Made by a program: the position numbers and the translations under genes
The notes under the pieces: model-generated
The model's database searches: none
Told to the model about the DNA's origin: nothing
The model's input: only the letters and a program-made list of their open reading frames with translations
Assembly: GCF_001577835.2 (NCBI RefSeq)
Contig: NC_029521.1
Location: 9,972,255 to 10,036,254, forward strand
DNA from: Coturnix japonica
Lineage: Eukaryota > Chordata > Aves > Galliformes > Phasianidae
Length of the DNA: 64,000 nt
Reading direction: 5' to 3'
In this document: one piece after another, positions 1-14,200 of the stretch
Numbering within the stretch: the stretch's first letter is position 1
Layout: each line of letters starts with the position of its first letter

Positions 1-2605
1 AGAAGTAAAACAGGTAATGTTTTTGGATGATACAGTTTTGTTTGGAAACTGGACAAAGAAGTTCATGTTATTTTTAGATTTATGAATAATGGCAAAGCTT
101 CTGGTTGAAATAAATTCATTATTTACTGTAGCTCCATAATGTATTGTAATTAACTTCATCTGAGTTCTACAAATCATTCTGCCTCAGAGGAAAAAAGCAG
201 TCATCTCTCCTAACATCCCTGGAGATCAGCTAACTTTGTTTCTAATGAACCAGCAAAAGGTTGCAGTTTTCCAAGATGAGGTTACCTCTCAGAATCTCTG
301 TGGTATTAAAGCCCCTCCCAAGTACTTTGCAGACCAACAGAGGAAAGCCACAACGCTACCAGATTTGCAAAATAAAGGCACCCAAAGAAATGGATAGTCA
401 CACAGCAATATTTTACAGTCATAACAGCAGAGGAAACTGCCTCTCATCAGTACCTACAGTTCTCTTAACTACTAAAACAGGTCCTTCTCTACTCCCCTGT
501 TTAAATTCACACTAAAGCTACATTAAGCCACTCTAGTATAAGATTAGGCTACATTACTTCATAAAGAATAAGGACGAAACATGTTTGCCAAGGAACTAAA
601 CAGCAGAGTTGCCAAGTCTGCAGTTATGAGTCCTGCACAGCTTTCACTCATAGTAAAGTTTGCATTCATTCTGCAAGTAGTTTTACATGAAAAAGTCTCA
701 TTCTCAGATGAAGTATGAAACAGGAAGTAGCTGAACATGGTCACAACATAACTAGGAAAATGCCCTTGTTCAGATCCTGTTTTGAAAATTTTCTTCTACC
801 AAGTAGTAGCACACTAACCTAGACTCAAAGGAGTCTGGTCACCCATTGTTTTTAGCTGGACAATATCACTACAAGGTCTAAAGGAGAGCTACAGCTTCAT
901 TGCACTGGCATAATTCAGTCCAAATATTCTCTTCAGGCAAAGGCTTTACATAAGAACACCTCAGAACACTTATGAAGCATAAAGCACCCTCATTTTGAAC
1001 AGGGCTTCAAAAGCACCTACCATAAATAAAAATGAAATTACCTCTAGTGACATCTGTCTTCCTCTCTGTTTTGCCTCACGAAGGATCCCACAACCTATAA
1101 GGAGAGGCAAAGGAGCTACTATAGCTACACCATTGCTTTTTTTAAGGACAGAAGGTAGTCAGCTCATCATTAGAACAGTGCCCCAGCTGTGCCACATTAG
1201 CCTTGGGAGAAATCCAAAACCCACATGAAACTATCCAAGGTGGATCAATTAAACAGCTTCTACATGAACAAAAGAATAAGTCCTGGCCTTTGCTTAAAAA
1301 AAAAGTTAAATCTGATAATTGCAAGGGTGTGACTCTTACTGCTCCAAAACTCTGATTTCAACTACTGAAAAAAAATGCTAACATATTTAACATAGTATGT
1401 TAGCAGAGGAAAAGGGGAGGGAGGAAGTGAGGAGCAGGAGGGTATTGCTGTTATATGTTTTCAAGCAACAGAGGAAGAGGGACAAAAGAGTCCACGCATC
1501 AGGAAACTATTAAAATGAATACATTCCTAGTTTTTTCATAATTAATTCAACATGGCCAATTTTGTATCAGAAAAGGGGAAAGAGAGATTTCAACCACTTC
1601 CTTTTATCTCAGGCTGTTTGGAAGAATACAGTCTTGTAACACTGAGAAGAAGCACCTCATTGCATCCCAGCATGCGAGTGCAATTTTAACTCTTCCACAT
1701 GCCTGATTTGATATGCAAATTTCATTTTCTATATGACATACAAAAATTATAAAGCAGAGACTCAGGCAATACTGATTTCCATTTTCTAGCCTCAGCCCTT
1801 TAAAAATTCTTTTTATTTCATTGATACATTCAAGAAAAACTACTTTTCACCAAAGCTGACACCATACCCTAAGAGAATTCTTTCCAGTATGTTTGCTTCC
1901 TCGTGTATGTTAACATTTGGTTCACATTTTGACTGTTATCTTCATACACATAAGATCCAGAGATCTATTTTTTCCCTATTCTTGAAATTCTAGGATCTGA
2001 GTTAGTTATGCAGTAGTTTCAATAGTAGATTCACTAAGCAGCTATTTACATGCTCAAGTAATTCCACTGTTTTCTAGGTCCCAAAGGAACTAATATATTA
2101 AAGCTGTGGTTGGTTGCAAGTACAGATAGTCAGTTTGGGAGATCTTCCACAGTCATTCAACAAGCGAAGAGTAACATGCACAGGTAAAATAAGTCCTGGA
2201 GGTACAATTAACAGTGATTATTATTTGCAGCCTTCCTCGGTGGAAGACTGGTGCAGGGTTAGCTGAGATCCACAGCTCTTAAACTTTACCAAATGCACCA
2301 AACATGTCATAGTTGCCTGTTGCTCTGTTTTTAATACATTACATAGCTGAGTTTGAAATTCTAAAGCATACAAAATCCATGTGAATGTTTAGCAAAAAAA
2401 AATTCTGTAGTTACTTATAATTATGAATGCAGTGGGAGATTTAGTTTTTAAGATTCCACAAAGAGGATTCATCTACACATAAAACTTATGTGTAGTAACT
2501 ATAAACCCTGAAGTTCTTCTATTAAAAAGATTGCACAAGAGTATTGCATTGTTTGCATAGTATGTTATAGAAGCATTTATATATGCTCCAGCACCATATG
2601 TAGTA

Positions 2606-3138
2606 CAAGGGCTGCTCCAAATATAATGCCTCCTATTTTATGATGTTGACCCACAATATCAGAGGGAGATTCTGGTGATATGGTAGTAGAGGCTGAACCT
2701 CCTCACCAACATTCCACTACATTTTGTTGCTGTGTGACAAATGGCATCAGAAAAGCAGTCAGAGAATGGCATCTGACATGGAAGTGTGTATGAAGCAAAG
2801 GTGTGTCATTGAATTCCTCCATGTGAAAAAAAAAAATGGCACCTATTGACATTCATTGATGCTTGCTGAATAGTGGATGTGAGTACAGCAAAGTGGTGGG
2901 TGGTGCATTTCAGCATTGGTGGCAGTGGGTCACCTCCGCTGGTGCATAATTTTCTGAGCGTGGCGTGGAGGATTTTGTTCATTTCTGGCAAAAACACATA
3001 GCTAATGATGGTAACTATGCTGAAAACCAATGTTTTGTAGCTGAGAATTTGTTCTATCAAAAGTGTTGTCATGCTCTTTGTATCTGTTGTAGTTTCTGTG
3101 AAAATAAATAGGAGGCATTACTTCCAGAGCAGCCTACA
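2606..3138 (+). mobile_element. Internally deleted mariner (Galluhop-type) DNA transposon
   Basis: The 533-bp element is flanked by TA dinucleotides at 2604-2605 and 3139-3140, the target duplication expected of Tc1/mariner. Its ends are inverted repeats: the left reads GGCTGCTCCAAATATAATGC, and the reverse complement of the right reads GGCTGCTCTGGAAGTAATGC, followed on both sides by CTCCTATTT. Full mariners are about 1.2-1.3 kb, so most of the transposase is gone. The interior still resembles mariner transposase 5' and 3' coding ends. The length and sequence fit the abundant deleted mariner family of the chicken genome, recalled from memory. It lies in a ZCCHC24 intron and cannot move without a transposase supplied elsewhere. 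Confidence 0.88.
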
Positions 3139-6100
3139 TAGAAAGTGATCATACAGTGTCACAAAAAATACAGAAAGCTGGGGAACTGCAAAATGTCCTC
3201 TCCATGCCATAAAGGAAGTACTGAGGCACATGCTGATTACATGAACTGAAATCCACAGTATCATCTGTTCTGTATGTATATGATCATTCAGTGTTTGGTA
3301 ATTGACAGATCAGATAAGTATCAGTTGGCAGTTCTGCAGGTATTGTGCTTCCAACTGACTTAAATAAAAGAGTATTATGCATCTTTAGCCCAAGGATGGT
3401 TCCAATAATCAGCTCAACTAGGCATTTTGTAACAGAAGAAAGAATTTGTCTAAAAGCATGGCTAGTATTCTGAAAAAAATGCATAACAGGATTTTGATTT
3501 AAATGTTTGCCAGTCTGGCTTCTTGGATTTTTAAACGCTGATTAGCATGTCCATGAAAACCAGGCCTATTGCTTTAATCATCATTGTGTATGTTATTAGT
3601 AACAAGTATTGCCAAATATTACCCTTGAATTGTCATTTTGGGAATGAGATCAGAACTGGCGATATATTGACAACACCGATTTTCCAAAGCTACCAGAAGA
3701 CACCACATACTCATGTACTAAAATGACAAACATAAAATTGGTCTCATGCCATTTCAAAATATACATGTTAAAAGTTTATCAAAACAGCTTGAATAATATA
3801 TTTTAAAATGTTTTCCCCAACATGTAAGGCTTAGCGAATGAAAATGTTTGTAGTAGGATACTTGTTCAAGTCAAATAAGAATGAATGTTATTTTTGTCTG
3901 CATGCTGTACAAACTTGTGTCTCTTAATGCTCTATTCCTGGGGAACTGCACTTCATTCTAAACACCACCCTGACAGAAAGACACTGATTTCATGGAATAA
4001 CATCCTAGAAAAAAACATCATTAATGAAGAGGGAATATTGCCAGAAAAGATGACCAAAATAGCTTAATATGTCTCTCTCAGCTGGCAGACACTCTGTCTG
4101 GAGAGGAGAAGGTGTTAGGGATGTGATGAGCCTAAATGATTCTAGGTGTACCAGAACCAAAAAAACAGAGGACTGAGATTATGCTTAATAGAGATACAGG
4201 TATGCAGATGAAATAAAGTAGAAACATGAGTATACACAGTAAGCTGTGAAAACATTTTCTACAAAGGTAGAATATACTACTAACAAGGGCACAGTATTTG
4301 GTGACCCTTGTAGCAGCAAATAGGCAGACACATAGCCTAAACAGTCTGGTCCCCTTTCTAATTTTGTGTTTCTTTTGGGCTCAGGCATCAGCAGCTCACC
4401 ATCCCCTCTTCCCCAGCTCAGCACACTGGCAGTGAGCAAGGAGGAGACAGTAAGCATACTGCCTTAGAGAAGGAATGGCAAAAAATCCTACTAATTTTAT
4501 CAGATGATGACTGTAATTGTTTTATTATAAAGAACCTCAGTACAAAGCTACCTCCCATCTTGACTGGATCTTAAGAGCAGTACTGATGTGCATGCAAGAG
4601 ATTTCAGATTAGTGATAATAACAGGTAAATTCTGACTGCAGCAAAGGATGAGCCTGTTTCTATGAATGCAGTGGTATAAATAACTGATTATGCCAGTGAT
4701 GGCAGGAGCTATATAACAGCCTCCCAGTCACAATATGATATAGTAACAGGCCTTGTGTCAAACCCCTAGGAAAATCCTAGGCAAAATACATACTAACCTC
4801 ATTTGTTAGATTATACAAACAAGTTTGCAAGTTTATTTTTCAGTCATGTATTTTATTTGTCATAAGTCCTTAGCTTGGATATCTGTTATTTCTAGAAACT
4901 CCATAAAAGCTATTGTTTCATTAATTAAATAGAAGCTTTTAATAGTAATGCTGTAATGAAGAGTCCCCCTTTAACCTGCCAGTTCTCATCATATCAATAA
5001 CGTCCAAATTATACCAGGAACAAGAAGGTTGAAACAAAGAATTAATTTGGTTTCTGTATCACCCAAATCCTTTTCCCATATTGTACATACTAATTAAAGA
5101 TGTAGCTACAATAATTAAATACCTCAGAAGTCTCCAGTGCCACACATCAGCAATATTATGCACCAACAAAATGGATTATAGAGCAGCTATATTACAACTC
5201 ATTTCCTAAACTCACAGCCTCTGCATCAGTCCAGCTTTCATCCTGAATTTCAAATCTGAATTATTGTGAAGACCAAGAAATAATGCTGATTATTCATTAG
5301 ATAGATTCATTTTGTGTCACTTTGGCATTACTTCTGCTGAAGACTTCCATAGGTAATCAAGCATATCTTCATTACCTACACAGCCCTCACAAAGATGAGT
5401 AAGGTCAGAGTACTGAAGCAACTTTTTCAGTGCTCTACAGAAGCAGAGGGCCAAGATACTCCATATGTCAAATTAGTTGTAGCACTTTCCTTTTATGACT
5501 GAACATTTGGAGTATCCTTTACCATTATCATTTTATGTTTCCCAGAATTGTCGGCAGAGCAATGTAAAATATGAGCGCTAGAAATACTTTAGAAATGCTG
5601 TCTCCTAGTTTTGCTGATTTAAAATTGAGTGTCAGAAAGCTCATGTTTCAAAATACAGCTCCAACCCTCACACTCCTGCAAATCACTTGGGAGAAGGCAG
5701 TGCATCAAGCTATTGTTTTCTGTTCTTGCTTTTCTGCATCCTTATAAGCAGATACTTAGAATGTTCTTCTAGGAAGGGGACCCACCTACCAGTGTCATGC
5801 TGACTTCATTGTCCTCCTGCATTGTACATCTTTCAGCTGTGCAACACAAACCCAGGGGATGATGAAGGGAAGAAGAGTATTAAACAAACCGAACCTCTCC
5901 ATTTCACTTTGAAGGAAATCTCTGCAAGCTGTTGTTTATAATGAGTCTAGTTCTAAGCTGGACATGTGCAGATTTTGTTTTGTTTTGGTTTTTGCTGACT
6001 CTGCAAACTGATATTTGGAGAGAACTGTCTGGGGAAAGCAGAGTCCTTTATTATGGCCATCACTGCCAAGTGATTTGGCAGATTCCTCTATGGGATGCAC

Positions 6101-8167
6101 AATCCAATAGGTTGTGTGAGAGCTCAGCTGGCCAGTTACCAACAGAAAAGCTCAACTTCAACAGTTTTAAAATCTTATTATAGCCAATTTGTGGTTTTGG
6201 CTGAAGAAAGGAGGAAGATGAAAAATAGAGGTAGTTGGGTGTCAGTAAAAGATGGAACACTGAAGTAATTTTCACTGCTGTGCCACAAAGAAAAAAAATG
6301 CTGGCTTTATACATTGGTTAAATCTCACTGAGGCAAGCTCATGCACCAGGTACATACTTAGTTAAAGCTGCAGAGGTGCTATCATTTGTTCTGGCCCTTT
6401 TTTTCTAGAAGATTAAGGTAATACATCTCTATCTAATGAGCATAAAGGCAAGACCTTTTTGTTTTTCTGGTTGCCGTGGACAGAGTGCCTTAGAAGGGCT
6501 TCCGCAAGATCTACTGTGCTTCCCAAATTTGAGGACAGACAGAATTCCCGCATTACTGAGACTGGCCCAAGACTGCCTTCGTTTTGTGCCTTGTTCCTAT
6601 TTGCTCAATTCAGCAACGTTACTGGTGAAGCCACAGACACTAAGAAAACCTCTCAGGTCTAGAGCTCTCAGACCATTTGTGTATCATTCAGGTTGTGCCT
6701 TCCACCAGAAACTGTGACATTTGTTTTGTTTGGACCTGAAGGGTAGAGGGAGTTGGAGGGTTGTTTTCACTGCTTTCAATGATTCCAAATGACATTTCTT
6801 GCTAGAGAAAATTTGTTTGTTTGTTTGAGAATCTAAATTCCCTGTCAGGCATAGTCTGGGAAACTGAGGATATGAGAAAGAAAATAAAATTTGTTAGGGC
6901 AAAGTATAAACATCCATAAAACTGAATAGGGAAACACCTACAGAGAAGCTTGTAGTTTGCCAGCAAACTAATTAAAGTCACTGAATGAGGAGGAAGGTGT
7001 GACAGCTGAAACGTTAAAGTAAAAATAAACCAGAAGTTTAGTTAAGCAATTATAACAGGAAATTACCTCTGGGTTCCCTCTCCTGCCTACTTTTCCTGGT
7101 TCTGCTTCCCACCGACTGAGCAAGTCACAAAAGTGACTTCTAATCTGGCAAGCCTCCATTGCTGGTGTTCATCTATACACACAGAGGATATCACAGACTA
7201 GCACCTCCAGTGCCCTTTGATGAGTTTGGGAGGGCACAGCATCTCTGCTCTGTCTCTGCAGCTATCTGCCTCAGCTGCAGAAACCTGTCCATCCCATCCT
7301 GCATCCTGCCTGCAAAACATGGCTAGCTAACCTATTACCTGGGGAATCTGATGTTTTAATGCTGTTTATGGTTGGCATAGCATACTGCAGTGGGAGCGTT
7401 AAGTTCTAATACTGTTTATAAACATGTGTAGGACTTCTCAGACATGCTCTGTCTCCAAAGTCTATTGGAGACTATTGCTTTTGGAAATAACATGCTCAGT
7501 GACCTGTACTTTTTCTGAAAGGACTGCTACTTAGTAGGGGTAATGAGGCTGCCTTCCCAGCTCTGACTGCAAGAAGAGTTTAAGTACTGTGTCGCTGAAA
7601 CTGAGAATTGGAAACGACTCTCTTCCACTGTTCAATAGCATAGCCTCAGTCAAAACTACAAACAAAGCAATCCGTGACACCTCAGGAGGAGGGGAAACAT
7701 CTCACAATCGTGAGAGCTCTCTGTACACTGGGCTCCTATTCAGTTCCATGAGAACTTGTAAATGAAGAGAGCATGTGGCTCCTTCTTACACTGACTTGAG
7801 CTGTGCAACAAATTCCTCAGAGGCAGTGCCAAATTAAGTGTCCTGAATAAGGATGGCTCCATAAATTGACATTTTCCTGCCCTACATTCAATTGCAATCT
7901 CCATCTTTATCAAGGCACACCATGGATTGGAGGATTAAACCCTGGATGCCTGCCAGCAGTCATTTAGGCATGGAAGTCCAAATGTTTCCCACTATACTGA
8001 ACACTTATTTGTGCCATACTACTGCATGTCTTAGCATAAGCTTCATCTTCACTATGAGCCAGAACACTTACAGCAGCACATCAGATCACGAAAAAATATT
8101 AGAAGTGTTTCTCTGTTTGTACTTCCACATTTGATTTTTTGAGGAGTAATTATGCTGAAGAATAAGT

Positions 8168-8243
8168 GCGCACACACACACGCACACACACACAAAAAGG
8201 CAGAAAATGTTGTTCACTGACACTGAAAAAAAATAAAAATAAA

Positions 8244-8274
<31 letters not shown>

Positions 8275-8282
8275 TAAAAATA
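8168..8282. repeat. CA-rich tract plus (TAAAA)n microsatellite
   Basis: An alternating CA run with one interrupting CG step lies at 8168-8194. After about 30 bases it is followed by a pentanucleotide array of about ten TAAAA units at 8226-8282. No SINE body precedes the A-rich array, so it is read as a simple repeat and not a retroposon tail. It is probably length-polymorphic. Confidence 0.9.
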
Positions 8283-9634
8283 GGCCCAGCATACCAGAGA
8301 AGGTTTGGGGTACCCCCTGCTTGTCTCCCATTTGCCAGGGTGCAGGATTCAGTGCTTGATGCTCTGTTCCCACGAGCTACACTGGAGGTAGCACAGTGAA
8401 CACTACCAGCCATGGGACCTGGAGTCCCAGTGTGCCTGCCAAGCTCAGGTCTTCTGCCAACCACCTGCTTTTCCAAGCCGTGTTTTCACATAAAAAGCAA
8501 TTTGGACCTACACACTGAGAAATCGTACAAGCTTCCAAAACAAAACAACCCCTTTCCCAACGTGATGGGCCATTTAACTTTTGTAAACTTAATCTGGGAA
8601 CTTTAAAAAAAAAAACAACACAAAATGCCCCAGCAGCATGACATATGAACAAATAACAAAGCATCCTTTGATAGGTGATCGTACCATCCTGCCATAGCAC
8701 AGGGGAAGTCTCTCCCTCTAGGCAACAATAAACAAAATAGAGTGAATATGTGGGCAGCATTTCAACATCTGCTAGAGTCTCTGGGAAAAGAGCTTCATGC
8801 ATACAGCTCTTCTCAGGACAGCTGTATACAATACTCACCATCACCTTAAAGTATTAGCATTATTATGTATATTGTTACATTTCTGTTGAATACGACATGT
8901 TTTGATTGTTTCAAAAAAAATAAAAGCTATTTACGTAAGGTCACTGCCAACTCTAACAGCTTCCCTGGGTAAACAGGATTTCTTTAGGCAACATATAATA
9001 TTTTGACATCATGGCAGTTTATTACATTTGGAAATCCTTTCCTGTTTCCTTCAAAACAAAAGATCAGTGAAACACTGTTTACAGTGAGCAGAAATCCTAA
9101 TGAAGTTCATGAAATTAATGATTTCCTTTAATCAAAATCATATCTTCCCTTCATGCTCAACCTCAGTTTGGCTGCTATGTATAGCAACACATACCTCTAT
9201 ACTTCTTACTTGCAAAGCTTTCTTACTGAAAGCTTCCCTTGGGGATGATAAGGACCTAGCTACAAAAGCCTACTGAGCTACTTCTCCAGATGCTATATAT
9301 AATCACAACAATACTTTTTCAATATATGATTTGATTGTAATGAAATTCATATCAAAAATATTAATTGCAAAAAAGTGCACAAAAAAATTCTAAATGCTGA
9401 GTTCAGTGCCAGAAGTGTTGCAAGTGCTCTTCAATTTTTGTGTACTTCTCAGAAGTACCTCTTTGAACTTAAACTTGAGATTCAACATACAAACTATTCA
9501 TTAAGATGTGACCTTCATGCTGCCAGTTTCCAGTATCTTTTGCTCATAGTTTCCTACACAAAGACCTTGTTTTTCTGCTCTTTCTCTAATGTGCATTGAT
9601 CACTCATTGCTGCTCATTTTTTGGGTTTTTTTAG

Positions 9635-9877
<243 letters not shown>

Positions 9878-10833
9878 TAAACAAGACTTGGCATGGACTA
9901 CAGCATGCCACAGAATAAAATTAATATAATATTAAAATAGAAAACACAACCTTTCACAAATGAGCTGCAGTTCTCAGAGTCCAGGGGAAGTGAACTACCT
10001 CCAGCTTTGCAAAATCTGAATACCCTTTCAGTAACAGTACCTCCAAAACAAAATCTTGAGTCATCATTATCATAAAAACAGACTTTGTGGTCATATAACC
10101 TGAGATGGAGCCATTAGGTAATAGAGAGAACAAGTTCAGCAGCAGCAATAGGTCTCCTGATACTTCTGACTCCCTTCGTGTTTACACCAATTTGCTGTTT
10201 TATTGCACTGGTGTCAGTGAAGTTATTTCCAAAGCATAATTCTTTTGTTCATCCATTTACTAAGAATGGACTTGGATAGGGAGGTGTGGATTTGTAAATA
10301 TGTAGCACTAGCAGTAAAATAGAAATATTAAGAGGACTTTTACCAAATAACTTAGTTAAACAGTAAAGCAAGGCAGCCTGTATAAAAAGACAGTTGTTCT
10401 TTTCCATAGTACTTGGTGGTGCCCGAGCTAGGAACTTCATACGAAAGTCTCTTAATAAGCCGAAACAGTCACGTGTAAGTAGAAGTTCTAGTAAGAAATC
10501 TATATCTGCAATGCTGCCAGCCATAGCCTTCCTTCCTGCCCCCTGTAGAGTGCAGCTGCATCTGTAATACCCTGCATTCCCAGCCCCCTGTATTTTTGAA
10601 ACTTACAATGGGAAGACTCACAGTACAGTCAGTCTTCCCAGTGTACACAGTTCTGATGGGGTACAAACAATTCTTGCAAACCATCATCTAATACAGTGGT
10701 AGCTAATGGGAGACAGATCAATTGCTTAGACCAACTAAGCTCATACTCCTCATTTTATTGACAAACAAGACTACAGATTGATTTTGTTAAAGTTGGATTT
10801 TCATGCAGAAAATAATTTTTGGCAACTCCACAA

Positions 10834-10859
10834 AAATAAATAAATAAATAAATAAATAG
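10834..10859. repeat. (AATA)n microsatellite
   Basis: About six AATA units occur just upstream of a CR1 tail. The array lies in the last ZCCHC24 intron. Confidence 0.9.
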
Positions 10860-10885
10860 ATAGCCAATATATACCACAACGTATG

Positions 10886-11289
10886 TAGAGCATCTCCCCT
10901 AGAAGGAAAGTCTGAGCAAAGTGGTTGTGCTCAGCCTTGAGAAATGATGACTGAGAGGTGATCTTATTAACATTAATAAATATTGTAAGTGTGGGTGTCA
11001 AAGAGACATGGCCAACCTCTTTTCACCAGTCTATAAGGACAGGACAAGGGGAACTGACCATAAACTGGAACATAGGAAGTTCCACACCAATCTGTGAAGG
11101 AACTTCTTCACAGTAAGCACTGGAACAAACTGTCCAGGTGGGTTTTGGATTCTCCTTCTTTGGAGATATTCAAGACCCTCCTAGATGCCTACCTGTGCAG
11201 CTTGTTGTAGGAGGCCTGCTTTGAAGGGAGGTCGGACTCAGTGTTCTCTGGAGGTCTCTTCCAACCCCTACAATTCTGTTATTCTGTGA
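10886..11289 (+). mobile_element. CR1 LINE, 5'-truncated 3' end
   Basis: The sequence follows the CR1 3' region. It starts with GAGCATCTCCCCTA, then the block around TGAGAGGTGATCTTATT, then GGACAGGACAAGGGGAACTG. It continues with CTTCTTCACAGTAAGCACTG, then TCTCTTCCAACCCCTACAA, and ends in the short direct repeats ATTCTGTTATTCTGTGA. CR1 ends in such octamer-like repeats instead of poly(A). The copy is several hundred bases long, heavily diverged and without a reverse transcriptase. It is an old insertion in sense orientation with ZCCHC24. Confidence 0.92.
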
Positions 11290-14200
11290 AAGCTTGCTTT
11301 GCATTGCCAGAAAGATACCATTGCAGGCTCTCTTCTAAAGAACCATTCTACAACCACAACTGCTACTGGAGCAACATCTACGACTTAATGCTGCTAATTT
11401 CAGTACAGTCACAAAGGGAGATACCTGTGAGTGCATCTGTCTTAAGCCACACAACAGTTTTCTTCAAGATGGCTGATACTGAGAAAATGCAAGAAGCATT
11501 ATGGAAAAAATTTAGGTGTGATTTTGCAATATTGCTGTAAATTGTTGTGGATGAAATAAGCAGGAATTATTTTAAGAGTTTGGGAGGTGTAATTTGCTTC
11601 AGATGCAGTTCATCCAAGCTGAATTTTATCAATAAATAGAGCTCTGCATGGGTCAGGTTACTTGCTCCCCACTCATAACCCATGCTCAAATGACAGATGG
11701 ATTATTTGGAAGTACTTGCAATAGGTGAAAAGGAAATCCCATTGGAAGACTTAGGTGACTCATTAGCCAGCTAAGTGCCTGTAAAATACAATAAACTTTC
11801 CCTGGGCTCATAAAGAACACTTCATACAATTTCATGTGATTTTGGGGAGAGGAAGTGTGTTAGTAAAAAAATAATCCTGAGTAATATTGTGATTTTATTA
11901 TTATGAAAAGACAGTAGTACTGAAATTCACTGCAACAAGCAGCAATGGAGACAGAAACAAGCTTATTAACATTATCCCACTCAGGAAAATTTAATCAACT
12001 CTATTTCTTCCTTTTATACGTGTGCATATTCATCTAATTCTAAAGGCAAGTTTGGCTCAATTTCTATGGTAACTCTGCATTTCCATATCCAGCTAAAATA
12101 TCAGTCTATAATACCTAGTGCCTTGAAGCAATATAAATTAGAGTTTTTGAAATCTGACATGTCTGTGACAGAGAATTTGCTTTAGACTTGACGCAGTTAA
12201 TTCACTCCTAGATGATATTTTTTTGTGGGGTTATTAATTCACTTAAATAACACAGGACTATTTCTGCTGTAGGATGAACTAATGGCCAAATTAATGAATA
12301 CCTCTGTTCCTGGTGGACAGTTTAGATGATGAGATTGGCCCCTCCCTCACCCTTCTATCTCTAGGTTAACACCACTCTGATTCCAAATCTGAAACCAAGA
12401 TCTTTAGATTATTCTGCTGACATATACCAGAGTTCTCATTCATGCACAGAGTTCCTACGCATTATGCTGAGCAAACATTTTTCTTCCCCTCTCAGTGCAT
12501 CAGTGGAAGTTCTTAGTTAATTCTGTGCTCTTAATGACTTTATTATAAGGACTTCAACAGTACTTCCACACGTCTGGATCTTCCAATGAACATTTTTTTC
12601 AGCTTAATATAATAAAGACACTGTCTCTCCCTAGAAGCAGTTTTTACACTCAGTACCTGTACAGATAAAATTCCATTCAAGAAAGAAATTGATACCGCTG
12701 TTCTGTAATGTCTGTTCTTTCACTGCAGTAACCATACTACATGATATTAGTATGTATATATTTTTTAATTTAAATTAACATAATCCAGATAAAATCCAGT
12801 CAGAAGTTTAACCTCCATTCTACTTCAGACAGTGTTACTTCTAGCAAAATAAATTATTTCTTCTCCAAAACAATCTGGGCAATTTACCCCTCTCTGCAAT
12901 GTATTTTAACTCAGCATCCTTTTCTTACTCCTTACCCTACCATTTGGTAAACAACTTCTTTTTTTTTTTTCTGCCTCCATCTGTTAAGTCACAATAATAT
13001 CCTTACATTATTAGAAGAGGGCCATTTTGTTGGCAGATGCTAATCATTGTTATTTCCTCAACACTGACTAATCTTATGCTAAGTTACAAAGGCCTTCAGA
13101 ATTACAAAAATTACCTAAGTGTAAGCAGTCCAGACCACTTCTAAAAATATTCAGTTGTCACATTTCCTGGGTGAGGGCATATTACAGCATCTCCATTTCT
13201 GTACATGTGTATTGCATGAAAGAGTTGGCACAATGATTCTGTCATAAGAACTTCTACCAGGTCAGATCTACATCCTCCATTTCACACACCATCCTAGGCA
13301 GAAGAGAGTTCCCACAGAAGGTGTGGTCCAGGAGAAGACACAGCAACCCTCTCCAAAGATACTTCGCCATCCTTCAGTGTTGCCAAATGAACACCTTTAA
13401 GTTTCTCCCCTATCTCATCCAGTAGACCAAAATCTGTATAATCTATTCAGTAGCTGAATGGGCCACCATGTGGTTTTTTGTTTGGTTTTTTGTTTGTTTT
13501 TAATATCAACCCTGACTATTGGAGATCAGGATGCTTTTGTCCAATTTAGGAGAAAAAATTTAAATTTTTTGAATTACTGATTGCTTGATATACTATTGTG
13601 AATTAGAAGCTCAGTCAATTCCCAGGCTTGCCCTTTTTCTAGTCATCATCTTCATCTCTTTATTTCATCTTACTCAGATGCTTTACCCCATCTGTGTCCT
13701 GTAGGGCTTGTTTATAGCGTATTCACAAGGGATAGTTTGAGCCTAAATTCCGTTTAACTGCAGATAAGAATATTCAATGGATACCTCTGGGGTAGCCATT
13801 CAAGAACATATGCTGGATCTGTGAATGGCTTCTACAGCTACACTAAAATGTTGATTACCTATGCATACCTTTCACTAGATGGTCCCTGGAGATGAGAGCA
13901 GCAACACTTCCCTTCCACCTGCTCTTTGTTCCTGGAGGCTTTTTCCTGGAGTTAAAAGAGCCTATGCCAATTCCCCACAAGGAAAGCCTCTTCAGCTCTG
14001 TTCTCTTATTCCACATACCCTATCTGTGAGAATGAGCTTTTAATCTCTCTGCGGCAGGAAAAGTCTCCTCAGCAATTTTACAGCTGTGTATATACTTCGG
14101 AGTGCTCTATAAATACAGTTCTAAATCTTTGTGTTTGAGAGGGATGGCAGAGCATGCATAACAAGTAGTAACAAAACAGCCTGACTTGCACCTCTGCTGC

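Larger units (their letters stand above)
1..9634 (+). other. ZCCHC24: ZCCHC24 intron (3' part), before the penultimate coding exon
   Basis: This AT-rich stretch has no supported exon. It ends in a pyrimidine-rich tract and AG acceptor at 9633-9634. The preceding ZCCHC24 exon, which encodes the CCHC knuckle in other vertebrates, was looked for and not found, so it must lie upstream of the window. Recognisable contents are a mariner remnant (2606-3138), a CA-rich tract (8168-8194) and a TAAAA microsatellite (8226-8282). Open frames here are short, unrelated to any family I know, and probably chance. Confidence 0.8.

Noticed and set aside
8226-8282. TAAAA array as the tail of a SINE or retrocopy
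   Set aside because: No SINE head, target duplication or gene-derived sequence could be identified beside it; birds have few such SINEs. Simple repeat is the better reading.
8377-8844. 155-codon open frame on the - strand in the ZCCHC24 intron
   Set aside because: No domain or family resemblance, no splice context, next to a microsatellite, and overlapping frames on the other strand. Consistent with chance.
1-9634. Expected upstream ZCCHC24 exon with the CCHC zinc knuckle
   Set aside because: Searched for coding matching the knuckle (CHLCFNKGHYIKDC) on the + strand and found none, so it lies upstream of the window.
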